Assembly (NCBI GenBank): GCA_018287875.1
Contig: JAGVVL010000025.1
Span: 1,860,001-1,924,000, forward strand
Direction: 5' to 3'
DNA: 64,000 nt
DNA from: Nigrospora sphaerica
Taxonomy: Eukaryota; Ascomycota; Sordariomycetes; Amphisphaeriales; Apiosporaceae
Below, in pieces: positions 51,519 through 63,474 of the stretch; position 1 is the stretch's first letter; each line of letters opens with the position of its first letter. A program made the position numbers and the translations under genes. Below the pieces are notes generated by a model. It had not been told where the DNA came from. It searched no databases and saw only the letters and a program-made list of their open reading frames with translations.

Positions 51519-54500
51519 GGCGGGCAGTGTCTGTCTTTTTCAGGGGGTGTGACCCGCCGCTGAGTCACGATGGGCCTGTAATCGACAGCTGTGGCTGCTA
51601 ATGTATGCAAGCTGCAACTGATGATGCAACTGCGATTCGCTGGGTCGCCGAGTGCCGGCTGCGTCACCGCTGGGGTGTCACTGGGCAACGGCGCGGCGCG
51701 ATCTGGGGAACTGGTGCCACTGCGGAAAAGTCTTGTTCGGGCTTGTCGTGCTAATCCAGGGACCGAAACCGGGATCTGGTGCTACGGTGGCCAAAAAGCA
51801 GACCCCTTGGCTTCTCCGAAATATCTCCAGTGGAATGCTCTCGAGACGTCCACAAATGAATCGTGCAACCAGACACAGCTCGAGTCGGGCTGGACAGTGG
51901 GGAGGCAGTGCGTCCGGGCGAAGAGAGAGAGGGAGCAGACTTCTTGGATTTCGGCGAGACGGAGCAGGAAGGGCTAGGTAGCTCTCCCGTGGCCGGTGTA
52001 AGTGGTGACGGGCAAGGCTTGGAGGACGAATGGGGGAATAAAGGCGTGGGTAAGCAAAGAGACGGCCGTTTTAGCGCTCGAGCAATGGTCAGGTCGCAAA
52101 TAGATAAAGGAATTGAATGCGCTGCAACTTCGCAATAACTGATCAGGAGGGGTTTCGATTTCTCTCTTACGACCTCACAGGAAATGTTTTCCTGGGAACC
52201 GGACCATTATGTACGATGTGTGCGTCTGTGTACATCGTGGCCCTTCTGTCGCAAGCTTTGTACACCCTCGCGTCATGCCTCAAGGCAGGCAAACTATGTG
52301 TCATGGAATGGAGGCCGCGGGTACTTGGCCCCTCCGCTCTGCCAGGATGCCCCCTAGACATGCAGCTTCAGCGGTCAGTACACACCACCGCGGGGGGCTA
52401 AAAATCAACCAGAGCGAGCCATTTTTAGGCCCTGCCGCGCTGGAATACAAAAACTTGCCCTATTCGGCCAGGCGGGCTCAGCGCTCGCCGAAGCCGCGAG
52501 AAGTACCTACGGCTATCTCCTCCTCGCTAGACGCAACCAGCCATCGAACAAATTTTCTGCGCGGGAGAGGATGTAGTTACTCAAGTAGGTAGGTACTTAC
52601 ATGTAGGTTTGTATCACATTCGGTTCACGGAACGGATGTCACTCGGGAGTTTGGGACGGTATGGCGGGACAGGAGCTACTCGTCCCGGGTCTGTAATAGC
52701 ATGTCTCCAGGACAGTCTGGTCGGTGTAGGCATGCCCAATTTCTGGCAGAAGGTCACAGCTGTATGTACCGAAACGTTTAAGCCGCATGGACAGCAAGAA
52801 CATGGGAAAAACCAACAATCCTCAAAAGGTACAAATAAGTGTTGAGGTATTCATGTGACAATAAGCTGACTGGCGCTCCTGGTGCGGCAACCAACCGCCG
52901 CAAGTGATTCCGAACCCGAAGAAACTGGATATGCCGGGCTGGCCGATTCGTGTTGTTGGTTCATTCGCCGTAGCTCGTATGGTGCAGGTGGCTTGCTAGT
53001 ACTCCCCCCTAACTAGAGGCCGCAACAGAGCCTCAATCGGTGCATGCCGTTGCCGTCTGCCCCGTGCCCGAGAAAAGGGCACGTGCGTGCGAAGTTAGGC
53101 CCTCACGCCCTCTGCATGGGCTAGGGGTATTTTGCGAGGCGGCGCAAGGGATGCTGTGTGCTGCCGTAAGCATGTCTCCGTTTTCGTAACCGATCATACG
53201 AGAGAGCTGGCGCGCGTGCGCTCCCCGCGGCCGGCTATAGGCGCTATGGGCTGACCTCTCTGGAGTTCTCGAACGTGGGCAGCGTGGCGTGTAACTCTAT
53301 GCCTGGGAGTGCTGGACCGTGTTAGCTTCGTTCCCATTACAAGATGGAATTTACCGCCGCCCACTTGCCCTCAGACAACAGTCGCGTAGAGGCCCTTTGC
53401 GATTGCACGTGAAACGGCGCTCGCCACAGAACGGACTGCCGAACCGCCAACCTGCCGGGCTCTTCTCATGCAGAGAACAGGGAAATGACTGGGCTGGTTA
53501 GGCCGCATCGGCTGCCGTCTCGGTCTCGTCCGTCCACGCAGGCCGTCGAGGTACCTATGCGTGCATCCGCCGGGGGGCGTTCCATCCGGTAGACGTCACC
53601 GACTGCCGGGGGGTTAAGGATGTAAGTATGTACCTACATCTCGTACTTCGTACGTACATGGAGACATGGCAGCCGACGGCCATCCCCGGCCTTCAAACTT
53701 CAGCAAGCCCCGCGGTTATGTTGCCCGGAAAACCACAAACGGGTCTCTGTCCATAGCTCCCATTGATTCACGTGCTGCTTCAACCAAATGTGCAAAGGCG
53801 GCGCATGCTAACGCGCTGCAAACACGGTGGAGCTTCTGCGGGCTTTCAAGGGGCGCGCTCCCACGGGCTGGACGCCGGGCGCTGCTGGAAAAGAACCTAA
53901 GTCAGCTGGCGCCATGAAATTTTCTGTCTCGCCGTCACGATTTTGGGGGTATTTCGGCCGACAATTGGCTTGGATGACTTCCACAGGGCGCGAGGCTGCT
54001 CGCCGCCGCTTGCCGCGGATCCACCGCCCGAAGCAGATTTTTTTTTCTCTGACATGGTACGCCCGTACCGAACAGGGCCCTGCTGGGCCTGGCTTCGTCT
54101 GGAAGACGGGGTGGACGGGCCTGGAAGGACGTTCGCAGGGGATCGCAGGGGATCGCGGTGGATCGTTGGGTTTCCCGTACAGGGCTCGTTCGTTTCTTCA
54201 TCCATCCCGCCCTTCATCCCACACCTTCACCACCCCCTTGCCTCATTTGGGCACTATTGGCAGCCGATCCCTTTGCCCAGTCGACTGAGAGGTATGGATG
54301 TACCTGGCTTTTCCTGCCGTCAGTACCATCGCATAGCCGGACCGAACGACGACAATGTTTGGTTCCGTTCTGACGGGAAAGCCGCACATTAATGTGTTTC
54401 GATTGTTGTTGACTTGGCATTGAGAAAGAACCCGCTGGCCGAACCGGTCTCCGTTTGTTTCCCTGGCAAGTAGAGCGTATTGTGCATGGGAGTACGTAGT

Positions 54501-57500
54501 AAGCATGTAGCGGGATTGCCTATTTGGGTCACTCCCAAAGTGAAGACTTCCTTGTCGTGTGGCCATAGGTAGGTATACTGGTAGAACCAACGAGCTGGTG
54601 CCAAACCAACGCCTGCCTTTCTCGCGCCCAACCGTTCCCTACGAGCCTACTTACCCCTAACAACCACACCCATTGAATGCCGTCATACATCGCATCCGGG
54701 GCCTCTGGGTGTGTTTGCTCAAGGGATCGCATAGATGAGGCTATCCTTTGCTCCGCCCGGGCAGCAAGGCTTCAGATTCCGACACCATATTGCTAGTTGT
54801 AGCGCCATCTCCCCCATATGCGCACTAGTGCTGATGGCGTTGAGGGTGCCCGATTTTGACTGCTTTTCCCGCAACCAACATCACTGACCACCTCTCCGGC
54901 TTCCGTACGGATTGGGCTGTTGGGGTTACATGCCAGTTAGTGGAATGCTATTGAGTGCTTCATGCCATGAATCCAATGGCAACTTCGTCCCCGCAATTCC
55001 AGGCCGCCCGGAGTCGGATGCTGTACCACATCAGATGGGGGGGGTGATCAGTCATGCCGGCGTCGGCTTCCGTACCCATCCATCTACTCCGCGGACCCCT
55101 TTCGAGCTCTCCGGCCCCCCCAATGGCACCATAGCGGTGCCGAATGACCACAGGCCGCAAGTGAGCGTCGCGTGTCCGCGGCGCCGATGCTCGTGATCGA
55201 GTCTCGGGCGATAATTAACCCTACCAAGAGTAAGTGGAAGAGGCATCCATATGGGATCCAATCAAACCCCAATCTCTAAGCCCACCAGGGTTCCAAGTTT
55301 CCCAGTACTTTCTTCACCGCAGAAATACTTCTTTACATCAGGACTACCCATTGTTCCATGGGAGCAGGCCTGCATACGATACCTGCCGGCAGATAGTCTA
55401 CACAGTAGGTTCAATGAAGATGCAACCCCTCGTGTCTGCTCCATGGGGCGTTGGGGCGTGGCTCAGCGGGCTCGGTGGTGATGCCGTCTAACCCCAACCT
55501 ATCCCGCTGCAATGTCAGTCATAGTAGTACCGGGCGACGAACGGCCAAAGAGGCGAAGAAGCGAGCGAGCGAGCGAGCGAGCCCGAGGGCCATCCCTGCA
55601 TCGATGACTCTTCTCACCAGTGGGACCTTTTCCCCCGGTCAGCGGCGTCCCCCATACGGGCTGCCCCGGGCTGCCCAGTCCTGCTACAGCTTTCGCTGTC
55701 TGCGCTCCCCCAGGATTCGGTACTGCTGCGGAGATCCTGATCTGTGGGTCATCTGATGCAAACCGGCCATCCCATATGCGCGCGCGCGCGCCCTTCCCGT
55801 ATTGCACTTTTTTGACATCTCCGACGTCCGGCGAGAAGCTATTCGCATGCAGATCTAGGCGTATCAAGATGCGCGCCCGTCAGCCCGGCACCGATTTGCG
55901 TATCACGGCGGCACCTTCTGCCCGGGCAGGGAAGGCCGCTCCCGACTCGGTTGGAAGCGAATCGACGTTAGATCAGCTCCTTGGCCTACCACTTACGGCG
56001 CCATGGATTGCCCAAAACGGCACTGCCGGCGAATCCGTTAGCCAACGTTTACCTAATGAACGAGCCTTCTCCAGGGTTCGGTCCTTGACACCAGGTGATG
56101 ATCAAAACTCGAAGGGCACGCCTTCTCGGTGCCCATCCCTATTGGCGCACCCGTCCGCTCCGGGAAATACTGAGTACAGTCTACCAACAGTACGGGTGAA
56201 CGGAATATTACAGAAATATTCCTGTGTACGTGTGGTGGAATACCGGAGGCGATACCGTGGAGCCACATGGCAAATGTCTGCCGTCCAGTCAGCCTAGCAG
56301 CCTGTGCCTGCGCCTGTAGGTGCCCGCCTCCAGCAAAGTCCAGTGCCAGCGCATTGAACCCGGGGATGAGCCACGCAGTCACGGCGGCAAAGCCATCCAA
56401 GCCATAACGGGCTGTCTGAGCTCTGGGAACGAGGCAGTCAGGGCACGTCCAAGGCGCGACGGCAGAGTGGCTGTTGCCTGGGCTCTGTTGGCCCATGGTG
56501 GCATGATCCTGTTTGCGCGTCCCATGGCATCACGATCCCCCCTGATCTCCCTACCCGCCAGGTAGCCGGGGATCGTAGGCTTTCGGGGAGATGCATTGTC
56601 TCCCGTCGCACCGCCTACCCACCGGCCCTAGGGGAAGGGGACCTGCCGCCGCAAACACTGCGCGCGGCCTTGGCTCGGAACCGGCCGAAGGGGTCTCGCG
56701 GGTGCGTCTCTTACCCGCCCATAATGACTCGAGCACGCGCGTTTCGCCAATCGTCAGGCACACGGATTGTACGAGGTAGTGCCGACTGCTGGCCCGTCGG
56801 CGGTACTGTACGTAAAGGAAACGAGGCTTCGTTTCACGGACCACGGTCTAGGCACGCCCCTCCCACGACAACCACCCTTTCGCCTGCCACTCCTTCTCTG
56901 CTGCCTTCTGTTGCCCGCGGACAGGGCTGAAAGAAAAAAAGGGACCGCGGCGCGGCTTGCTTCGGGATGTGGAGCTGGCGGGCGACGGAATCCAGAAGGC
57001 CATGGACGGCGGACGGGCGGGATCCGCAACGGCCTCGCCCCCCCCATCCAGCCCAAGCGACGTCCCCACCGGAATTCTTGGAAACCGGTGGATACGACGC
57101 TCGAGGCCATGAAGCCATCGTGAAGAGATTTCCTGTGGTTTCTCGGATGTGGGTCGGTGGTTGTGCCGTCGACAAAACTGGGAAAATTGCACCATCGCAG
57201 CTTTTTTTTTCTCCCACGGCCCACTCCCCCTGCTTTTATTGCGCGCGTGCAACTGCCTAATCCGGACACCCCAAGGGGACGGCCAGCGGGAGCGATCAGT
57301 CGGGCTATTCTTGGCATGGTGTGCATCAGATCGCTTCACGGGTTTGCCATTACAATAAGCATGTTTCAGTAGGCAATGACGGCTCTCGCTCTGGCTTGAG
57401 CCGCACCACGAACTAGCATGACTAGGATGACATTAGCCCGGGATGGAAAGCCGGGCACTATACAAAGGCGTACGGAGGCCATATTGCGTACTAATCTATA

Positions 57501-57533
57501 TGTCAGGTTTCGGGAGCCAAATGGCGCTCCGTG
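51519..57533. other. 6-kb region without recognisable genes
   Basis: I see no ORF with protein-like composition, no splice-compatible exon chain with a known domain, and no tRNA or 5S rRNA. Composition is ordinary GC-rich sequence with small motifs typical of fungal intergenic DNA: GTAGGTAC/TACCTAC clusters (52570..52600 and 53620..53660), a (GCGA)n tract (55561..55582) and a (CG)n tract (55778..55791). Several ORFs of 100-225 codons overlap each other on both strands and look random. Confidence 0.45.
55561..55582. repeat. (GCGA)n microsatellite
   Basis: Five and a half GCGA units within the gene-poor region. No coding context. Confidence 0.85.
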
Positions 57534-58689
57534 TCATATCTGCTGGTTCTTGATAGCTCTCCAAATCCTCCACGGCAACTTCCAGCTGCTCCGGACGGCA
57601 AACGGGTCAAAGTTGGTGCCCTCTAGCCTCCCGAGGTAGTCGGTGGCTGGCACACTCTCGAGGAGGACCCCAAAGCCGCGTCTGAGATCGCGCTTGGTGG
57701 TATCCGCTTCGTTCGTAAGACCCGAGTAATCATGCTCCGCTTCGCCCTGGTGCTCATACTCATGGCTGGGGTTCTCCCCGGCCTGGAGGTTCTTGAGCAT
57801 CTCTCGGGCCGTGATGAGGTGGTCGTTGGCGCGGGTCGCGACCTTGAAGACGGCATCCTGGAAGCCCTCGGCCTGTGGGCCCTGTCTGTACACGTCCTCT
57901 TCACGCAAGCCCACTTCGCTCATGACGTCCAGCGGCAGCAGTAATACGGGACCACGACCGCTGCCCACGTGGTTCCCGCCCGGTGACTTGACGGGTGGCG
58001 AGGGGGCCGCCAACAGCGGTATACCCCTCAGGACCGCCACGATGCCGCAGGCTTTGCCGATGTGGCTGGCCAGGTGGTCCACGTGCATGGAGCGGATAGG
58101 CAAGGCTGCCAACGTCGAGTACATCAGCGTCGAGTACGTGTTCTCGGCGTACTCCTCCAGGGCGGCCAGGTCGGTGAAGGGGCGGTTGTCCATATACTTC
58201 TCGCGCGTGTTGATGAGCCGCAGCAGCCAGAACCGGATCGAGCCGGGGCTGCCTTCCTGCGTCTCGGCCAGCTCGGAGAGCACCTTGTGCAGGAGGATCA
58301 TGATGGGCTCCTTGGGCGGCTTGCCGGCGAAGGTGTTGTTCACGGCGTCGCGCCAGAACTGCATGCGCATCTGCCCGATGGTGGGATTCGACACCAGCTC
58401 CGGCAGGCGCACAAGCTCGAGGTTGAAAGCCCGCAGCGCATCGTAGGCGTCCCGGCGGAACTTGGGGACGAAATTGCGGATCATGTAGCCATCGTAATCC
58501 GACTTTCTGCACCTGTCAGCGTTTCTTGCCCTCTCGCAATCCTCGTGGTCCGTACACATACCGCAGCTGGTCGACGCAGTACCGGCGCGCGCCCTCAACG
58601 TCGGCGTCGCTGATGTAGCCTCTCCTGGAGCTGGCGCCCGTTGGCTTGGGCCATGACAGGCCACGGCGAACTACCCGGACACGATACAT
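57534..58689 (-). CDS. NDUFAF6-like mitochondrial complex I assembly factor
   Basis: Two minus-strand exons, 58689..58562 and 58506..57534 (366 aa). Intron 58561..58507 has donor GTATGT, branch GCTGAC and acceptor GTGCAG, phase 2. Exon 1 gives an Arg-rich presequence (MYRVRVVRRGLSWPKP) followed by ARRYCVDQLR, which joins RKSDYDGYMIRNFVPK, the start of the squalene/phytoene-synthase-like fold. Further family blocks are YDALRAFNLELV, IGQMRMQFWRDAVN and AENTYSTLMYSTL. The usual DxxxD catalytic motifs of true prenyl synthases are degraded (NTYSTLMY, no DxxxD), as in NDUFAF6, a matrix protein needed for complex I assembly. It is head to head with RAD5. Confidence 0.85.
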
Positions 58690-59053
58690 GAAGAATCACA
58701 ATTGCCTAAAGAGCATGCCTTCTTGCAGCTCGTGGATTGTCTAGGGGCGAATCTGTTCCCCAGTTTCCTCGTCAACAATTTCGGATTACCTAAGGCTTGC
58801 CTCTAACGACAAGAGTTCACCAATTGGCGGAAAGGAAAGCATTCGCGCGCATTGCAGCTGCAAGCGTCATCCCATAGCTTTGCCCCACTCTATAGAGGTA
58901 CCTCCCACTTTACGCGATTTGGTACCCGAGTACCTAGGAAACCGCGACGGGGCGCGTCTTGGGTGCGTCAAACCCGTGCTCTTGTGTTGCTTCGAGCCAG
59001 AAGGCCCTGGATCCCCGACAACATCCCGTGTATATACCGGATTCCATGTGAAT
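58690..59053. promoter_or_regulatory. Compact divergent promoter, NDUFAF6-like / RAD5
   Basis: Only 364 nt separate the two start codons. The RAD5 frame stays open upstream of its ATG but has no earlier in-frame ATG. Specific sites were not identified. Confidence 0.55.
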
Positions 59054-62000
59054 ATGAGCTGGGCCGGCGCAGAAGAACCTCCCACAAAGAAGCGCAGGTT
59101 CTTTTCGGATCCTGTAGACGCAGATGGCTCCAGCAATGCGTCGTCCGCCACCACGACGCCTCCGCTACACTCGTCCTCTTTCCTAGACAGCGCCGGCGAT
59201 GCCTCCAATAGCGGTAGTGCTGTGCGAACGCCTGGTTTCGCTGAAACAGAGCCCGTCGGCTTCGACCAGGCCACCTTCGAGGCCTTTGTCGGCGATAGCA
59301 TCGACCCGAATGTCCTGGACATCCTCCGTAGTCACTGCGGCAGTGACCTCGAACGCGCAGTCAACATGTACTTCGATGGCACCTGGAAGACGCTCAAGAA
59401 ACCTGCTCTGAAAAAGACTACACTACCAGCGCGTCGGAATGTGAACGGTTGGGCGGGCAAACAGAGCAACGAACCACAAACCTCCACCGTGGTTTCACCT
59501 ACTACGCCTTCCCCTGCACGGAAACAAGTGCCCGAGGCTCGCTACATAGGTGCTTTTGGGGTGGAAGGTTGGGCAACACGAAGCGGCATGAACCTGCTGA
59601 AGTATGGCGACATGGTTAAGATCCAACGACAGAAGATACAGCCCAAAGGCCGCATCACTGCCGCAATGGCCAATCGAGTCGACGTTATCGTTCGCTTCAC
59701 AGACGCTCAGGGAACCGAGATCGGCAGATTAGCGAAGGATACGGCGAATTGGGTCTCTCCGCTCATTGACGCGGGCGTGTGCAAGTTTGAGGGGAGTTGT
59801 GTCTACGCCCCGGAGAGGATCAGGACCAACGACACCGTGTTCCTGCAGCTCCGGGCCTACATGTTAAAATCGGCCTTCCAAAACGGCAGCTTCGAGTTGG
59901 CTGACAACCGGCCCATGGGGCTATACGAGGCCAAGGAGTCCAGCCAAGAACGCGACCTTCGGCTTCGTCAGGTATCCCTGGTGAGGCTGCTGCAAGAAAT
60001 CAAGCTTACGCCTACTCGGTCCAATCAGACCGCTGCACAGCAGGGCCACCAGGGCCTCCTCGACGCGGCCGAGGCCGACGAGAGAAAGGAAAAAGAGCTG
60101 GCCAAATCTGGCGCGAGCGGGAATTCGGCTCCCTCGCCGCCCTCAGATGAGGCTGAAGAGGGTGAGGAGCTTGAGCAGGGACAGCTGGATGCACTATACC
60201 GCAAAGCGCAATCCTTCGACTTCAACACTCCCGAAGCCGAGCCCCCGGATTCTTTTGCGATGACGTTGCGGCCCTATCAGAAGCAGTCGCTCCATTGGAT
60301 GCTTTCCAAAGAAAAGGATCTGAAGAACGAGGCTAGGGAAGCGTCGATGCACCCGTTGTGGGAAGAATACGCCTGGCCCGCCAAGGATGCCGAAGACAAG
60401 GACTTGCCACAGTTTGAAGACCAGCCGGTCTTCTACGCGAATCCGTACTCGGGCGAATTGTCCTTGGACTTTCCTAAACAGGAGCAACATTGCCTGGGCG
60501 GTATTTTGGCCGACGAAATGGGCCTGGGCAAGACTATCCAGATGATGAGCTTGATACACAGCCACAAATCAGAGGCTGCCACGGCCGCCGCACAGTCGAT
60601 CGGATCGGTCAACCGACTTCCCCGGTTGCCAGCTATCTCCGAAGACGTCGTATCGGCGCCGAAAACGACACTTGTCGTGGCACCGATGTCATTACTGGCA
60701 CAATGGCAGAGTGAAGCAGAGAACGCATCCAAGGATGGCACCTTGAAGTCCATTATCTACTATGGTAATGACAAGATTGGCGATCTCCAGACCATGTGTT
60801 GCGAGGCCAACATCGCCGCGGCTCCGGATGTGATCATCACCAGCTACGGTGTTGTTCTCTCCGAGTACACCCAGATTGCGTCAAAGAAAGTGGCGAAAGG
60901 CTCCCACACCGGGCTCTTTTCGTTGAATTTCTTCCGCATCATCCTGGACGAAGCACACAATATCAAGAACCGCCTGTCGAAAACGGCCAAGGCGTGCTGC
61001 GATCTCGTGGCCGAACACAGGTGGGTGCTGACGGGTACGCCTATCGTCAACCGGTTGGAGGACCTCTTCAGCCTGGTGAGGTTTCTCCGAGTGGAACCTT
61101 GGAACAACTTCTCCTTTTGGCGGACTTTCATCACCGTACCCTTCGAGTCCAAGAACTTCATGCGCGCCCTGGATGTGGTACAGACGGTATTGGAGCCGTT
61201 GGTGATGAGACGGACCAAGGATATGAAGACACCCGACGGGCATATGCTGGTCGATCTGCCGCCCAAGTCGATCGAGATCGTTGAGGTTGAGCTTTCCGAG
61301 ACGGAACGCCGCGTATACGACCACATCTTTATGAAAGCGAAGCGAACCTTTTCCAACAACATCGACAGAGGCACCGTGATGAAGGCCTACACTACCATTT
61401 TTGCCCAAATTCTCCGGCTGCGGCAGACTTGTTGTCACCCTATTCTCGTCCGCAACCTGGATTTGGTCGCGGACGAAGAGGTGGCTGGGGCAGAAGCCGA
61501 CGCGGCGGCCGGGCTCGCAGACGACATGGACCTCCAGTCCCTCATCGAGCGTTTCACGGACACGACTGGCCAAGAGAAGGATGCCAATGCCTTTGGCGCC
61601 CATGTGCTGGAGCAGATCCGCGACGAAGCGGGCAGCGAGTGCCCCATCTGTACCGAAGAGCCCATGATTGAGCAGACGGTAACGGGCTGCTGGCACTCGG
61701 CCTGCAAGAAGTGTCTGCTGGACTACATGAAGCATCACACGGACCGCCATGAAGTACCACGGTGCTTCAACTGTCGCGAAGCCCTGAACCTGCGAGATCT
61801 GTTCGAGGTGGTGCGCCACGACGACGATCCGGCGACGGCTGGCTCGACGCCCAAGATCAGTCTGCAACGGTTGGGCGTCAACGAGTCGTCCTCCAAAGTG
61901 GTTGCGCTCATGAAGCAACTCCGGTCGCTCCGGAGAGAGCACCCGCGTATCAAATCCGTTGTGTTCAGCCAGTTCACGTCCTTCATGTCGCTCATTGAGC

Positions 62001-62407
62001 CGGCCCTGACGCGTGCCAACATGAAGTTTCTCCGGCTCGACGGATCAATGGCGCAGAAGGCACGCGCAGCGGTGCTGAATGAGTTCCGCGAGTCGGGTCA
62101 GTTCACCATTCTGCTCATCAGTTTGCGTGCGGGTGGCGTCGGACTGAACCTCACCGAAGCCAAACGCGTGTTCATGATGGACCCCTGGTGGAGTTTTGCC
62201 GTCGAATCGCAGGCCATCGACCGCGTACACCGTATGGGCCAGGAAGACGAGGTCAAGGTATACCGATTCATTGCCAAGGATAGCGTCGAGGAAAGGATGC
62301 TGCGGATTCAAGAGCGCAAGAAGTTCATCGCCACGTCGCTGGGCATGATGTCGGACGAAGAGAAGAAGATGCAGAGGATCGAAGACATTAAGGAGCTCTT
62401 GAGCTAG
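59054..62407 (+). CDS. RAD5: Rad5-type DNA repair helicase and ubiquitin ligase
   Basis: Single exon, 1117 aa, starting at the first in-frame ATG (59054, MSWAGAEEPPTKKRRFF, a likely nuclear signal). Rad5 is a SWI2/SNF2 translocase and E3 ligase that polyubiquitinates PCNA with Ubc13-Mms2 and remodels stalled forks in error-free damage tolerance. Domains in order: a UBA-like helical segment near 70-115, HIRAN domain about 161-275 (ARYIGAFGVEGWATRSG), helicase motif I DEMGLGKT near 487, motif II DEAH near 631 (ILDEAHNIKNR), motif III LTGTPIVN, then a C3HC4 RING inserted in the helicase (CPICTEEP...CWHSACKKCLLDY...CFNC, about 862-905), and motifs V-VI (GGVGLNLTEAKRVFMMDPWW, AIDRVHRMGQ). All catalytic motifs are intact and the length is typical. 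Confidence 0.97.
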   Translation: MSWAGAEEPPTKKRRFFSDPVDADGSSNASSATTTPPLHSSSFLDSAGDASNSGSAVRTPGFAETEPVGFDQATFEAFVGDSIDPNVLDILRSHCGSDLERAVNMYFDGTWKTLKKPALKKTTLPARRNVNGWAGKQSNEPQTSTVVSPTTPSPARKQVPEARYIGAFGVEGWATRSGMNLLKYGDMVKIQRQKIQPKGRITAAMANRVDVIVRFTDAQGTEIGRLAKDTANWVSPLIDAGVCKFEGSCVYAPERIRTNDTVFLQLRAYMLKSAFQNGSFELADNRPMGLYEAKESSQERDLRLRQVSLVRLLQEIKLTPTRSNQTAAQQGHQGLLDAAEADERKEKELAKSGASGNSAPSPPSDEAEEGEELEQGQLDALYRKAQSFDFNTPEAEPPDSFAMTLRPYQKQSLHWMLSKEKDLKNEAREASMHPLWEEYAWPAKDAEDKDLPQFEDQPVFYANPYSGELSLDFPKQEQHCLGGILADEMGLGKTIQMMSLIHSHKSEAATAAAQSIGSVNRLPRLPAISEDVVSAPKTTLVVAPMSLLAQWQSEAENASKDGTLKSIIYYGNDKIGDLQTMCCEANIAAAPDVIITSYGVVLSEYTQIASKKVAKGSHTGLFSLNFFRIILDEAHNIKNRLSKTAKACCDLVAEHRWVLTGTPIVNRLEDLFSLVRFLRVEPWNNFSFWRTFITVPFESKNFMRALDVVQTVLEPLVMRRTKDMKTPDGHMLVDLPPKSIEIVEVELSETERRVYDHIFMKAKRTFSNNIDRGTVMKAYTTIFAQILRLRQTCCHPILVRNLDLVADEEVAGAEADAAAGLADDMDLQSLIERFTDTTGQEKDANAFGAHVLEQIRDEAGSECPICTEEPMIEQTVTGCWHSACKKCLLDYMKHHTDRHEVPRCFNCREALNLRDLFEVVRHDDDPATAGSTPKISLQRLGVNESSSKVVALMKQLRSLRREHPRIKSVVFSQFTSFMSLIEPALTRANMKFLRLDGSMAQKARAAVLNEFRESGQFTILLISLRAGGVGLNLTEAKRVFMMDPWWSFAVESQAIDRVHRMGQEDEVKVYRFIAKDSVEERMLRIQERKKFIATSLGMMSDEEKKMQRIEDIKELLS

Positions 62408-63474
62408 GCTGGGGCCACGCCGTCCGCAGCATAATAGCTCGTGTCCTTTGGGAAGTACTGAAATAGGTGCTTGCTTATATGACGATGCAGATTTGGGATT
62501 CCGCCGGCTTTGGTAAATTAAGAGTTGAGGCGTCTGTCTGGAGAGTAGCGGCACGATGAGCGTCACTAATGTAGGTACTTGGCCAGACAAACATCACGGC
62601 CCTCGATCAGCCAGAAGTGGTTGCCATTTTACTATACACATACATACACACATATACAAGCCTTTTCCTACTCGCCAAAAACCAGATATCCTGCCACCAA
62701 CCGATCGTACAGATACTACCATAAAGTGCTACGGAATCCCCACGGTCCGGATTTCGCGTCCCAAAACAACGAAGCCCCGCCCCGCGGCGACATTGCCACG
62801 CACACACCGCATTGGGGGACGGCGATGCCTACACCACCTATTCCGGCCACTCCTTCGCCCCCTCCGATGTTCCACCACCGCCCGCCCACCAGCCGCCCGT
62901 CCGGTCGACACCACGGCGCCGTCTGCCACGTACGACTAACGCGCTGCTGGGCAACGGGTACATGCCCGGTGCGGGGGCGTCGGGGCAGCCACACCACCAG
63001 CACCACCGACGACGGCGGCGGTGGTCGAGGTCACAGCGCGAGGACATCACCGGGGCCGAGGCGCGGCGGCGCTGTGGCTCCTCGCGCCCGCGTGGTTGGG
63101 GCCCCGGGGTGAGTATGTGGCGGACGGGGACGATGGCGGCGACGGGCTGGCTTGGGGATATGTTTCGGGCGGTGCGGGAGACGTGTGGTGAGGGTCAAGG
63201 GTGGCCTTGTGGGGAGGGAGAGTTTCGGGGGAAACGGGCGAGAACACACGCGTGATTTTAATACGGAGGCAATATATATATATATATACATGGTGGTTGG
63301 AAAAGAAAAAGAGCCCCCGTTCCACGCGTCCTCCCGGGACGACGGCGAATGCATAATTTGTTATACAATTTGTAATGCCGCCCTTCCTTTCTCCCGCTCT
63401 TTTCTTCGGTACCTTCCTTACCCTGTGCCCGTGTGGTGGGACTCCAGGGACGGGCGGGGGAGGGGGGAAACGGT
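62408..63474. other. Intergenic between convergent genes
   Basis: 3' regions of RAD5 and the P450. Contains ACAT/TA simple repeats (about 62636..62660 and 63272..63288). Overlapping Pro/Arg-rich ORFs near 62800-63250 are not convincing. Confidence 0.4.
63272..63288. repeat. (TA)n microsatellite
   Basis: Eight TA units in the 3' flank of the P450 gene. Confidence 0.85.

Noticed and set aside
55620..56297. 225-codon frame in the gene-poor region
   Set aside because: No homology-like blocks, and overlapped by other random frames; residue composition is that of translated GC-rich non-coding DNA.
62579..63255. Pro/His/Arg-rich frames after RAD5
   Set aside because: Two overlapping frames are equally open, neither has a good start context or domain, and the region lies between two convergent 3' ends.
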